Below, piece after piece: positions 23,041 through 30,511 of a DNA stretch of 55,988 nt; positions within the stretch are counted from its first letter, which is position 1; each line of letters opens with the position of its first letter. Origin of the DNA: an uncultured Lachnospiraceae bacterium. GTDB taxonomy: Bacteria; Bacillota; Clostridia; Lachnospirales; Lachnospiraceae. The notes beneath the pieces were generated by a model, which was not told the DNA's origin, ran no database searches, and saw only the letters and a list, made by a program, of their open reading frames with translations. Both the position numbers and the translations under genes were made by a program. The stretch is from contig CAJTKA010000023.1 in NCBI GenBank assembly GCA_910576815.1, positions 1-55,988 on the forward strand, in the 5' to 3' direction.

Positions 23041-24345
23041 ATGAGAGAGTTGAGCCTGTATATCCACATCCCATTTTGTGTGAGGAAATGCCTTTACTGC
23101 GACTTTTTGTCCTTTTCTGCTGATGATATAAGTTATGTAAACCAAGAACGGGCACGAGAAAAAGAGGGGATACAGAGCGGAAGTTATGTAAACCAACGAC
23201 GCACAGGCGACGGCGGCACAGCGGGGACTATAGGCATGCAAGATTATGTAAATCTACTCTGCGCCGAGATTGCCCTCCGCACGCAGTATTATAAAAAATA
23301 TCAGGTGATATCTGTCTTCTTCGGCGGCGGCACGCCTTCTCTGCTTCCCGCGGAGGAGATGGGTCAGATCATGGACGCTGTCAGGGCGTCCTTTGTTTTG
23401 GCGGAGGATGCGGAGATCACCGTGGAGTGCAACCCCGGCACCGTGGACCGCGAGAAACTGGCATATTACATAACACGTGGTATCAATCGCCTCAGTATCG
23501 GTTTACAATCGGCAGATGACGACGAGCTTGCACGAATCGGGCGCATTCACGACTATGAAACGTTTTTGAAGACCTATCGGGCAGCGCGGGAAGCAGGCTT
23601 TTCCAATATCAATGTCGATCTGATGACGGCGCTTCCGGGGCAGACGGCGGCTTCCTATCAAAAGACGCTTGCGCAGGTGTGCGCCCTTTCTCCGGAACAC
23701 ATCTCCGCTTACAGCCTGATTTTGGAAGAAGGAACTCCGCTTTATGTAAACCAAAAGAATTATGTTTTTCCCGACGAGGATGAAGAACGGGAACTCTATT
23801 ATATGACAGAACGGGTGTTATCAAAAGCAGGATATCACCGCTATGAGATTTCCAACTACGCGCGGGAAGGCAGAGAATGCCGCCATAATAAGGTCTATTG
23901 GCAGCACGGCGACTATCTGGGGCTGGGGCTGGGAGCTTCCTCCATGGTCAGCAATGTGAGATGGAAAAATCCGGAGGAGATGGCGGCTTACCGTGCCTGC
24001 GTGGAGAAACTGAGGCAGATTGAAAAAAAGCTGCGTGTGCCGGAAACAGCCGTCGGAATGGAAGACTTTGCCGAATGCCTGCGAAGATCAGGAAGCCGGG
24101 AGGTACAGCCTCTCACGCTACAGGAGCAGATGGAGGAATTTATGTTTCTGGGACTGCGCCTGATAGAGGGCGTTTCAGAAGCGGTGTTTCGGGAAACTTT
24201 CGGCATTTCAGTGAATGAGGTCTACGGGGAGACGGTTGAGCGCCTTTTGGAACAGGGCCTGCTTGTGCGCATGGATGGAAGACTTTTTCTGACGCCTCTT
24301 GGGATCGACGTGAGCAATGTGGTATTTGCGGCATTCCTTCTTTGA
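23041..24345 (+). CDS. hemW: Radical SAM protein HemW (heme chaperone) with an N-terminal insertion
   Basis: 434 residues. HemW, once called HemN-like oxygen-independent coproporphyrinogen oxidase, is a radical SAM heme chaperone. CVRKCLYC (C13, C17, C20) holds the 4Fe-4S cluster; FFGGGTPSLL near 95, GINRLSIGLQSADD near 152 and the HemW C-terminal domain (MFLGLRLIEGVS) are typical. It has about 30 extra residues after the cluster loop (residues about 28-65) with SYVNQ twice, and YVNQ again near 237. At DNA level these share TTATGTAAACCAA (23133-23145, 23184-23196, 23742-23754). The start has GGAGCGCGCG 3 bases upstream. The gene lies 12 bases after lepA. Confidence 0.93.
   Translation: MRELSLYIHIPFCVRKCLYCDFLSFSADDISYVNQERAREKEGIQSGSYVNQRRTGDGGTAGTIGMQDYVNLLCAEIALRTQYYKKYQVISVFFGGGTPSLLPAEEMGQIMDAVRASFVLAEDAEITVECNPGTVDREKLAYYITRGINRLSIGLQSADDDELARIGRIHDYETFLKTYRAAREAGFSNINVDLMTALPGQTAASYQKTLAQVCALSPEHISAYSLILEEGTPLYVNQKNYVFPDEDEERELYYMTERVLSKAGYHRYEISNYAREGRECRHNKVYWQHGDYLGLGLGASSMVSNVRWKNPEEMAAYRACVEKLRQIEKKLRVPETAVGMEDFAECLRRSGSREVQPLTLQEQMEEFMFLGLRLIEGVSEAVFRETFGISVNEVYGETVERLLEQGLLVRMDGRLFLTPLGIDVSNVVFAAFLL
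23130..23196 (+). repeat. 16-bp direct repeat inside hemW
   Basis: AAGTTATGTAAACCAA occurs at 23130-23145 and 23181-23196, 51 bases apart (a multiple of 3). A shorter copy, TTATGTAAACCAA, is at 23742-23754 in the same gene and frame, a diverged one (TTATGTAAATCTA) is at 23244-23256, and TTATGTAAACC is also at 50942. In hemW each codes for YVN(Q). Confidence 0.75.
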
Positions 24346-24388
24346 GTTCTCGTTTGCTCCGTGGATTCTATTGAATTTATCGAAATAA

Positions 24389-24397
24389 CATACTATA
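24389..24397 (+). promoter_or_regulatory. Possible mother-cell sigma promoter before sigK
   Basis: CATACTATA fits the -10 forms of mother-cell sigma factors (CATACAnT for sigma-E, CATAnnnTA for sigma-K). A -35 box was not convincing. A mother-cell promoter is expected for sigK from knowledge of Bacillus and Clostridia. Confidence 0.4.
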
Positions 24398-24501
24398 ATA
24401 TAAAATAAAGGAAAAGCCTGATTAGAATTGGGACAGATGGAAAGGCACTCAGGGAGCCGCCTGCTCATAGAATAGAGTAAATGGTCTTTGGAGGCTCCCC
24501 T

Positions 24502-25131
24502 TTGAAAACATTCAGCCAGCCACTTTCTGCAAAGGAGGAGGCCGTCTGTTTAGGGCGGCTTAAAACGGGCAGCGAAAGAGAACGCGGGGAAGCAAAAAGG
24601 ATCCTGATAGAACGCAATCTCCGCCTGGTGGCACACATTGCCAGAAAATACCAGAACGTGGATGAGGATATGGAAGATCTGATTTCCATTGGAACGATCG
24701 GACTGATCAAGGCAATCGATTCTTTTGATGCGGGCAAGGGAAAACTTAGCACATACGCTTCGCGATGTATTGACAATGAACTTTTGATGCTTCTTCGGGC
24801 AAAGAAAAAGACTTCCAGAGAGATATCCCTTTATGAGCCGATCGGTACGGACAGGGAGGGTAACGAGATCAACCTCTTAGACGTCATTGAACAGGAACAG
24901 ACAGACGTGGTTGACAGGATGGAAGTGCAAGACAGACTGGCGCGCCTTAAAGGATTGATCGGTGAACGGCTCACAGACAGAGAGCGGGAGATCATTACCC
25001 TGCGTTACGGACTTGGCGGCCGCCGTGAGATCACTCAGCGGGAAATCGGCCACAGACTCGGCATATCCAGAAGTTATGTGTCACGGATCGAGAAACGGGC
25101 GTTAGAAAAGCTGCGGGAAGGATATAGCTGA
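24502..25131 (+). CDS. sigK: Sporulation sigma factor, sigma-K type, without pro-sequence
   Basis: 209 residues starting at TTG 24502, with GGAGG at 24490-24494; the product then begins MKTFSQPLSAKEE, like other clostridial sigma-K proteins. Region 2: NLRLVAHIARKYQN and DLISIGTIGLIKAIDSF; region 4: ITLRYGLGG and TQREIGHRLGISRSYVSRIE with the helix-turn-helix. The segment LYEPIGTDREGNEINLLDVI is typical of sigma-E/K. There is no hydrophobic pro-sequence, so it is probably active without SpoIVFB-type cleavage, as in Clostridioides difficile. The upstream ATG at 24481 has no ribosome binding site. It directs late mother-cell gene expression. Sigma-E is a less likely alternative. Confidence 0.85.
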   Translation: MKTFSQPLSAKEEAVCLGRLKTGSERERGEAKRILIERNLRLVAHIARKYQNVDEDMEDLISIGTIGLIKAIDSFDAGKGKLSTYASRCIDNELLMLLRAKKKTSREISLYEPIGTDREGNEINLLDVIEQEQTDVVDRMEVQDRLARLKGLIGERLTDREREIITLRYGLGGRREITQREIGHRLGISRSYVSRIEKRALEKLREGYS

Positions 25132-25179
25132 AGAAAATTCTTTTAGAATTTTCTTCGCGAGATTCACTTCGTGAACTCG
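25130..25179 (+). repeat. Twin-hairpin intergenic element (copy B)
   Basis: Hairpin 1: GAAGAAAATTCT (25130-25141) with AGAATTTTCTTC (25145-25156), a perfect 12-bp stem overlapping the sigK stop codon. The spacer TTCGCG lies at 25154-25159. Hairpin 2: CGAGATTCAC (25158-25167) with GTGAACTCG (25171-25179), one bulge, loop TTC. It lies before the HD-domain gene and may end sigK transcription or shape the next leader. Confidence 0.65.
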
Positions 25180-25217
25180 AGTATTAGGAACGGATATGAG
25201 ATAGAGGAGGTGGGACA

Positions 25218-26342
25218 ATGCGTTTTATCAAGAGCGAGGATTTGAAGACAGGCATGAGACTGGCGCGTCCTATTTACAATAAGAATGGTGTTCTGCTCTA
25301 CGAGAGAAACTCCAAACTGACTGCGCAGGGCATCAATAGTGTGAAAAATTTTGGCTTATTGGGGATTTTCATTCTGGAGCCTGCGGAGCCTGTGCCGCCC
25401 ATGACCAGAGCGGACGTGGAATTTGAGCGTTTTCAGACAATGGCAGTGTTTTCGATTATGGAGGAACTCAATGCCATCGTGGAGAGCGGGCGTCCGCAGC
25501 GAACGGAGATGATTGCTTCCAATATCATTAAAAACTACGGGCATTTGGATGCAAAGATCAACTTCATGCAGAATCTGCGCAGCAAGGAAGATTACATATA
25601 TAAGCACTCGCTGAATGTCGCGATTCTCTGCGCGATGATAACACATGTTATGAATATAAGGGTGGAGGAGCAGATGGAGACCGTGCAGGCGGCCATTGTT
25701 CACGACATTGGCAAGATGATGCGTTTTGAGGCGGAGGAGGCTGCGGGCGGCGCTCTTATTGATATGCCGCCGGAGGTCAGGGAGCAGGCGGGGCATGAGC
25801 TTCTGGATACCGCCTTTTCCACCAAACCCAATATCAAACGTATCTGTGCGCAGTCCCAGAAGATGCTGTACGGTTTTCGCAGAGGAGAGGATATTTCGGC
25901 AATCAGACTGGTGAACGGTGCGCGGGTGCTTGCCGTGGCGGAGACCTATGACAAGATGACAGCCATGAAAATGGATGCGGACCCGGCATCGGAAGTTGAG
26001 GCGCTCAAATATCTGTTGGACAACCCCGAGATCTTTCATCCCAAGGTCGTGGAAGCGCTTATTCAATCTATCAATATCCTGGCGCCCGGTGTCAGCGTGG
26101 AACTGAACACAGGGGAGAAAGCGCTTGTCCTTGCGGCAAATGAGGCGGATATCTTAAGACCGATGCTTTTGATGTTTCGCGATAACAGCATCGTGGATCT
26201 GGCGGATGAGCTTTACGAAGATCTGAAAGTTAAGGATATCATGAAGACGTTAGATAATCGCCACGTGATGGATGTGGAGTTGTTGAAGAAAAACGGGATT
26301 ATGATAGAGGAGGCGGAATACGTGGAGGTTCCGATCATCTAA
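25218..26342 (+). CDS. HD-GYP-like phosphohydrolase, degenerate
   Basis: 374 residues. ATG 25218 follows GAGGAGGTGG. Residues about 1-60 resemble the N-terminal beta domain common before HD-GYP domains (DLKTGMRLARPIYNKNGVLLY). The HD domain has YIYKHSLNVAIL near 126-137 and IVHDIGKMMRF near 158-168. The family's HHE...GYP loop is not recognisable (here PPEVREQAGHELLDTAFS), but ARVLAVAETYDKMTA near 235 matches the later segment. It may be a weak or inactive cyclic di-GMP phosphodiesterase, or a c-di-GMP receptor. As the first gene of the pilus locus, 41 bases before pilT, it probably regulates pili; this is inferred. Confidence 0.82.
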   Translation: MRFIKSEDLKTGMRLARPIYNKNGVLLYERNSKLTAQGINSVKNFGLLGIFILEPAEPVPPMTRADVEFERFQTMAVFSIMEELNAIVESGRPQRTEMIASNIIKNYGHLDAKINFMQNLRSKEDYIYKHSLNVAILCAMITHVMNIRVEEQMETVQAAIVHDIGKMMRFEAEEAAGGALIDMPPEVREQAGHELLDTAFSTKPNIKRICAQSQKMLYGFRRGEDISAIRLVNGARVLAVAETYDKMTAMKMDADPASEVEALKYLLDNPEIFHPKVVEALIQSINILAPGVSVELNTGEKALVLAANEADILRPMLLMFRDNSIVDLADELYEDLKVKDIMKTLDNRHVMDVELLKKNGIMIEEAEYVEVPII

Positions 26343-26383
26343 TGATACGCCAATAAGTTACGGTATGGAGGGGGAAGATAAAA

Positions 26384-27439
26384 ATGCCAACGATACAGGA
26401 GATCATGCAGTCGGCAAATAAAGCCGGTGCATCGGATGTGCACATCACGGTGGGAATACCGCCTAAGATGCGTGTAAACGGGAACCTGATTACCATGGAC
26501 TATGAGAGGATGGCACCTCAGGATACGCTGGAGGTCGCCTATTCAATCATGAACGATGTACAGAAAGAACGCTTCGAGGAGCGGGGAGAGTATGATATGT
26601 CTTTTTCCATACCCGAGCTTGGGCGTTACCGTGTCAATGTCTACAAGCAGAGAGGCTCAGCCGCTCTGGCGCTTCGTCTGGTGGGTACGCAGGTGCCCGC
26701 GCCGGAGAAATTGGGCGTGCCGGAATCTGTTATCAATCTCTACGAGCGCAAAAGAGGACTGATCCTGGTGACGGGACCTACCGGAAGCGGTAAATCCACA
26801 ACGCTTGCCGCCGTTATTGATAAGATCAACAATAACAGGGATGCCCATGTGATCACACTGGAGGACCCGATCGAGTATCTGCATCAGCATAAGATGGCGA
26901 TGGTAAATCAGAGAGAGATCGGGCTGGATTCTCAGAGTTATGCCAATGCGCTGCGGGCGGCCCTGCGTGAAGATCCGGATGTGATTCTGGTCGGTGAGAT
27001 GCGTGATTTCGAGACCATAAGCGTCGCAATCACGGCGGCAGAGACAGGGCATCTCGTGCTTTCCACCCTGCACACCATCGGTGCGGCAAGCACTGTGGAT
27101 CGTGTGATCGACGTGTTTCCGCCCTTTCAGCAGCAGCAGATCAGGGTACAGCTTGCAAACGTTTTGGAGGCCGTGATCTCCCAGCAGCTCATCCCGACAA
27201 TGGACGGCATGGGCCGTGTGGCGGCCTTTGAAGTCATGCACGCAAACCATGCGGTAAGAAATCTGATTCGGGAAGGAAAGTCGCATCAGCTGGCAACCGT
27301 CATGCAGACCAACCGTAAAATGGGAATGATCACCATGGACGATGCCATTATTCAGCTGTTTTATGAAGGAAAGATCGACAGGGATATGGCGATTCAGTTT
27401 GCCCAGGATCCGGACGGGATGCAGAATAAGGTTTTGTAA
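26384..27439 (+). CDS. pilT: Type IV pilus retraction ATPase PilT
   Basis: 351 residues, the usual PilT size. This hexameric ATPase disassembles the pilus to give twitching movement or DNA uptake. N-terminal PAS-like domain (residues 1-100), Walker A GPTGSGKST at 131-139, Asp box ITLEDPIEYLH near 158, Walker B ILVGEMRDFET near 200, His box GHLVLSTLHT near 223. Near the C-terminus AVRNLIREGKSHQL corresponds to the PilT-specific AIRNLIRE motif needed for retraction. ATG has GGAGGGGGAAG upstream. The next pilus gene, pilB, is separated by a 174-base gap with an inserted hairpin element. Confidence 0.96.
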   Translation: MPTIQEIMQSANKAGASDVHITVGIPPKMRVNGNLITMDYERMAPQDTLEVAYSIMNDVQKERFEERGEYDMSFSIPELGRYRVNVYKQRGSAALALRLVGTQVPAPEKLGVPESVINLYERKRGLILVTGPTGSGKSTTLAAVIDKINNNRDAHVITLEDPIEYLHQHKMAMVNQREIGLDSQSYANALRAALREDPDVILVGEMRDFETISVAITAAETGHLVLSTLHTIGAASTVDRVIDVFPPFQQQQIRVQLANVLEAVISQQLIPTMDGMGRVAAFEVMHANHAVRNLIREGKSHQLATVMQTNRKMGMITMDDAIIQLFYEGKIDRDMAIQFAQDPDGMQNKVL

Positions 27440-27464
27440 AGGCGACGTTGCAGGTTATTGCTTT

Positions 27465-27611
27465 GACATGGAGGTAAGATTGAAAAATAAGTCTGATGAC
27501 CTTATTTTTCAATCGCGAGTTTGTGTCGGAGCCACAAACTCGGAAGCGCAGAGCAAAATTTGAGATTTTGCTCGCGTGCCGTCGCAAAAAGATGCTCCGA
27601 CATGGAGGTAA
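27465..27611 (+). mobile_element. Three-hairpin miniature element flanked by 13-bp direct repeats (copy C)
   Basis: GACATGGAGGTAA occurs at 27465-27477 and 27599-27611, like a target-site duplication. Between them are three perfect hairpins: GATTGAAAAATAAG/CTTATTTTTCAATC (27478-27514), GAGTTTGTG/CACAAACTC (27517-27541) and GAGCAAAAT/ATTTTGCTC (27551-27573). TCGCG or CTCGCG follows the first and third stems, as in copies A and B. Also GTCGGAGC near 27525 can pair with GCTCCGAC near 27594. The duplicated sequence contains the pilB ribosome binding site GGAGG, so pilB kept its signal. It encodes no protein. Confidence 0.6.
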
Positions 27612-27613
27612 CT

Positions 27614-29308
27614 ATGGATTATAACAGAAAAAAGGTGCGTCTGGGAGACGTGCTCGTGCAAAACGGCGTTATCACGGAGGAAGATCTGCAAAGAGGTCTG
27701 GAACGGCAGAAAGGCAGCGGACGCAAGCTGGGTGAGACGTTGGTTGATGAAGGCATCACCACCGAGGAAAATATCGCCAGAGCGCTGAGTAAACAGTTCC
27801 ATTATGACATGGTGGATCTGCAGAACACCGAGATTCCACAGGAAATTCTGGAGCTTGTGCCTGCGAACGTCTTAAAGAAGCATCGGGCGATTCCCTTTGA
27901 GTATTCGCCGGACAACATGAACGTGCTCCGTGTGGCAATGTCCGATCCTATGGATATCGGAGCAATGGATGATATCAATATCATAACCAATCTGCAGGTG
28001 GAGCCTGTCGTTGCCACCACGGGCAGCGTCATGCTGGCAATCGATCAGTATTACGGGCAGGCGGAGGTGAATTCCGCACTGGAGGAGTATACCAGAGAAA
28101 AAGAGAGCCAGATGATCGAGCAGGAGGATATGTACAGTGAGGATGTCAACAACTCCCCCATTGTACAGCTTGTCAAGGGCATGATCGACCAGGCTGTCAG
28201 ACAGCGTGCCTCCGATATCCATATCGAACCGATGGAGAAGCAGGTGCGGATCCGTTACCGTATCGACGGCGCCCTCTATGAAAAGGCAGTCTACAGCATC
28301 AGACTTCTGCCGGCGATCGTGGCGCGTATCAAGATCATCGGCGGCATGGATATCTCTGAGAAAAGAAAACCGCAGGACGGCCGTATCACTCAGGTTGTGG
28401 ACAGGAAGGAGTTTGATATCCGTGTGTCCATCCTGCCGACCGTTTACGGGGAAAAGATTGTTATGCGTCTTACCTCCAAGAATGCGCTGACCAGGGAAAA
28501 GAGCCAGCTCGGCTTTAAGCCTGACGAGCTGAAAAAATTCGACCATATCCTCAAGCACCCGCACGGAATCCTGTTGGTGACGGGACCTACGGGAAGCGGT
28601 AAGTCCACCACCCTCTACACGGCGCTCAGTGAGTTGAATAAAGAAGATGTGAATATCATTACCGTTGAGGACCCGGTGGAGGCAAATATCGACGGTATCA
28701 ATCAGGTGCAGACCAATGTCAAGGCGAACCTGACCTTTGCGTCCGCCCTGCGTTCTATTCTGCGTCAGGACCCGGATATCATCATGATCGGTGAGATTCG
28801 AGATCAGGAGACAGCTTCCATCGCTGTGCAGGCTTCCATCACGGGACACCTGGTGGTTTCGACCCTGCATACGAACTCTGCGGCCAGCACCATTACCCGT
28901 TTGGCGGATATGGGAATCGAGCCTTATCTGATTGCGGACGCTACCATCGGCGTCATTGCCCAGCGACTCGTGCGCAGACTCTGCCCCGAGTGCAAACGAC
29001 AGAAAAAGGCGGATGCGGAAGAACTGGAGATGTTAATGCTGGAACCGGATGAGGATGTGACAATCTACGAGCCCTGCGGCTGTCCAAGATGCGAGGGCAC
29101 GGGCTTTAAGGGTCGTATCGGTGTTTATGAGATCATGGAGGTGACACAGCCTTTAAAGACCATTATCGGTAAGGGCGCAACGGCGGAGGATATCAAGAAT
29201 AAGGCACTGGAGGAGGGGATGAATACCCTGCGTATGAGTGCCACCAAGTACGTGTTGGAGGGAATTACCTCCGTGCAGGAGATGATGAGGGTATCATTTG
29301 ATCTGTAG
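27614..29308 (+). CDS. pilB: Type IV pilus assembly ATPase PilB with MshEN-like N-terminus
   Basis: 564 residues; ATG 27614 is 5 bases after GGAGG. PilB powers pilus extension. Residues 9-32 (RLGDVLVQNGVITEEDLQRG and following) and about 38-60 (KLGETLVDEGITTEENIARA) are two successive MshEN-type motifs, the fold that binds cyclic di-GMP. A GspE_N/T2SSE domain follows, then Walker A GPTGSGKSTT near 325, Asp box ITVEDPVE near 352, Walker B IIMIGEIRDQET near 392 and His box GHLVVSTLHTNSAAS near 412. The zinc-binding tetracysteine is present (LCPECKRQ ... CGCPRCEGTG), as in PilB but not PilT. Possible regulation by c-di-GMP is inferred from the motif. Confidence 0.96.
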   Translation: MDYNRKKVRLGDVLVQNGVITEEDLQRGLERQKGSGRKLGETLVDEGITTEENIARALSKQFHYDMVDLQNTEIPQEILELVPANVLKKHRAIPFEYSPDNMNVLRVAMSDPMDIGAMDDINIITNLQVEPVVATTGSVMLAIDQYYGQAEVNSALEEYTREKESQMIEQEDMYSEDVNNSPIVQLVKGMIDQAVRQRASDIHIEPMEKQVRIRYRIDGALYEKAVYSIRLLPAIVARIKIIGGMDISEKRKPQDGRITQVVDRKEFDIRVSILPTVYGEKIVMRLTSKNALTREKSQLGFKPDELKKFDHILKHPHGILLVTGPTGSGKSTTLYTALSELNKEDVNIITVEDPVEANIDGINQVQTNVKANLTFASALRSILRQDPDIIMIGEIRDQETASIAVQASITGHLVVSTLHTNSAASTITRLADMGIEPYLIADATIGVIAQRLVRRLCPECKRQKKADAEELEMLMLEPDEDVTIYEPCGCPRCEGTGFKGRIGVYEIMEVTQPLKTIIGKGATAEDIKNKALEEGMNTLRMSATKYVLEGITSVQEMMRVSFDL

Positions 29309-29313
29309 TTAAG

Positions 29314-29340
29314 AAACACGTGATATACTAAAAAGTGTTT
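29314..29340 (+). terminator. Weak hairpin after pilB
   Basis: AAACAC (29314-29319) pairs with GTGTTT (29335-29340), followed by the AT-rich ATAAATTTTG. The loop holds TGATATACTA, the same extended -10 phrase seen at 9817 and 21174, so this could instead be a promoter. Confidence 0.4.
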
Positions 29341-29359
29341 ATAAATTTTGCAAAAAAGC

Positions 29360-29388
29360 TTGACAAATCCTTCTGCAGGATATATTCT
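29360..29388 (+). promoter_or_regulatory. Promoter before the Rpn-like cassette
   Basis: TTGACA (29360-29365), 17 bases, TATTCT (29383-29388); TATATT at 29381 is an alternative. It indicates that the inserted cassette is transcribed by itself. The leader up to 29569 holds two perfect hairpins, AGCCGGTC/GACCGGCT (29400-29407, 29422-29429) and TGGCAG/CTGCCA near 29469-29483; otherwise nothing was recognised there. Confidence 0.6.
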
Positions 29389-29569
29389 TATAGCAAAGTA
29401 GCCGGTCATCATGGCGCATGAGACCGGCTGATTCTATCGGCGGGTGTCGTATCCGCATCAGGTATTCTGGCAGATTCTGCCATAATTTCACAGACAAAGG
29501 CAGAGTTTGCAGGGCGATAAACAGGAAAGGGAAAGTCCCGATGACTCTGTGTACTGAAAGGAGAAGTCA

Positions 29570-30511
29570 ATGGGACAGAAAGATTTGGCGGCCAAACAGT
29601 TTGAGGGCAGCCCGGAAGTTTTTGCAGACATCATCAATGCCTTTATTTTTGAGGGAGAGCAAGTGATTTTGCCGAAAGATTTGCAGTCTGCGCCGACAGA
29701 GTCATTGTATCCTGCTGCGCAGGGAATGCTGCATAATCAGTATAATGATGTGAGTAAGTATGAAATGAGAAACGGCAGGATTGTGTTGCAGTATACGCTG
29801 GAAAATCAGTCCAAACCGGATTATAGGATACTGCTCCGCAAGGCGGGATATGAAGGAGCGATTTACAGGCAGCAGTATGATGGAAAGGATACCTATCCGG
29901 CGATCACGCTGGTGCTGTATTGGGGAGAGACGGCATGGAACGCCAGCCTTGATTTGCTTAGGTTCTTTCGCAGAAAAAAGATTCATCGTAAGGCAAAAAG
30001 ATATATCAATAACGTCTGTCTGCATATGTATTCGATGAGGTGTCTGCCTTTGGAAATCAGACAGAGATTTCTGAGTGATATGAGGGTGGTGGTTGATTAT
30101 CTGGCGGAAGGTAAGGCGTATGAGCCTACAGATCAGGAAATTACAGATGTAGAGGGGACAATGCGTATGTTGTGTGCATTGACGGGAGATGTAGATTTTA
30201 TCAATAATATTGGGATGATGCAGGAATATCAAAAGAAAGGAGGCAGAGTGACAATGTGTGAAGTGGTTGATAAATTTGTGCAGAGAGGAAGAGAACAGGG
30301 AATAAAAGAGGGAATGGAGAAAGGGATGCAGGAGGAAAAAATCCGCAGCGCGACTGCATTTGTGAAAGAGACTATCATGCAGAAGCAGTCCAAAGAATAT
30401 ATCATAGGTATGCTGCAGAATTGCTTCCGACTGAAAGAGGAGGAGGCTGACCACCTGTACCGGGAAGGATATGAAAGAGAGCATGAAGCAGAAATACCCG
30501 CTTTTACATAA
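29570..30511 (+). CDS. Rpn-family PD-(D/E)XK nuclease-like protein
   Basis: 313 residues. ATG 29570 follows AAAGGAGAAG. The layout is that of Rpn/PDDEXK transposase-like nucleases, common in Lachnospiraceae: a first helix-rich block (QKDLAAKQFEGSPEVFADII), a beta-rich core with VLQYTLENQSKPDYRILL and YEGAIYRQQYDGK, the YPAITLVLYWGE.W segment, and a C-terminal helical tail with a charged repeat GREQGIKEGMEKGMQ. In this family the core E-x-Q belongs to the nuclease site. Characterised Rpn proteins promote RecA-independent recombination or act in phage defence. It is present as a lone gene in front of membrane-protein genes, inside the pilus locus. Confidence 0.8.
   Translation: MGQKDLAAKQFEGSPEVFADIINAFIFEGEQVILPKDLQSAPTESLYPAAQGMLHNQYNDVSKYEMRNGRIVLQYTLENQSKPDYRILLRKAGYEGAIYRQQYDGKDTYPAITLVLYWGETAWNASLDLLRFFRRKKIHRKAKRYINNVCLHMYSMRCLPLEIRQRFLSDMRVVVDYLAEGKAYEPTDQEITDVEGTMRMLCALTGDVDFINNIGMMQEYQKKGGRVTMCEVVDKFVQRGREQGIKEGMEKGMQEEKIRSATAFVKETIMQKQSKEYIIGMLQNCFRLKEEEADHLYREGYEREHEAEIPAFT

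Noticed and set aside
27521..27613. Longer PilB start with 31 extra residues
   Set aside because: It would translate the hairpin element; GGAGG and the conserved N-terminal motif fit ATG 27614.
27872..28870. Minus-strand open frame of 332 residues opposite pilB
   Set aside because: Antisense shadow of the conserved PilB ATPase with His/Asp-rich composition and no start signal.
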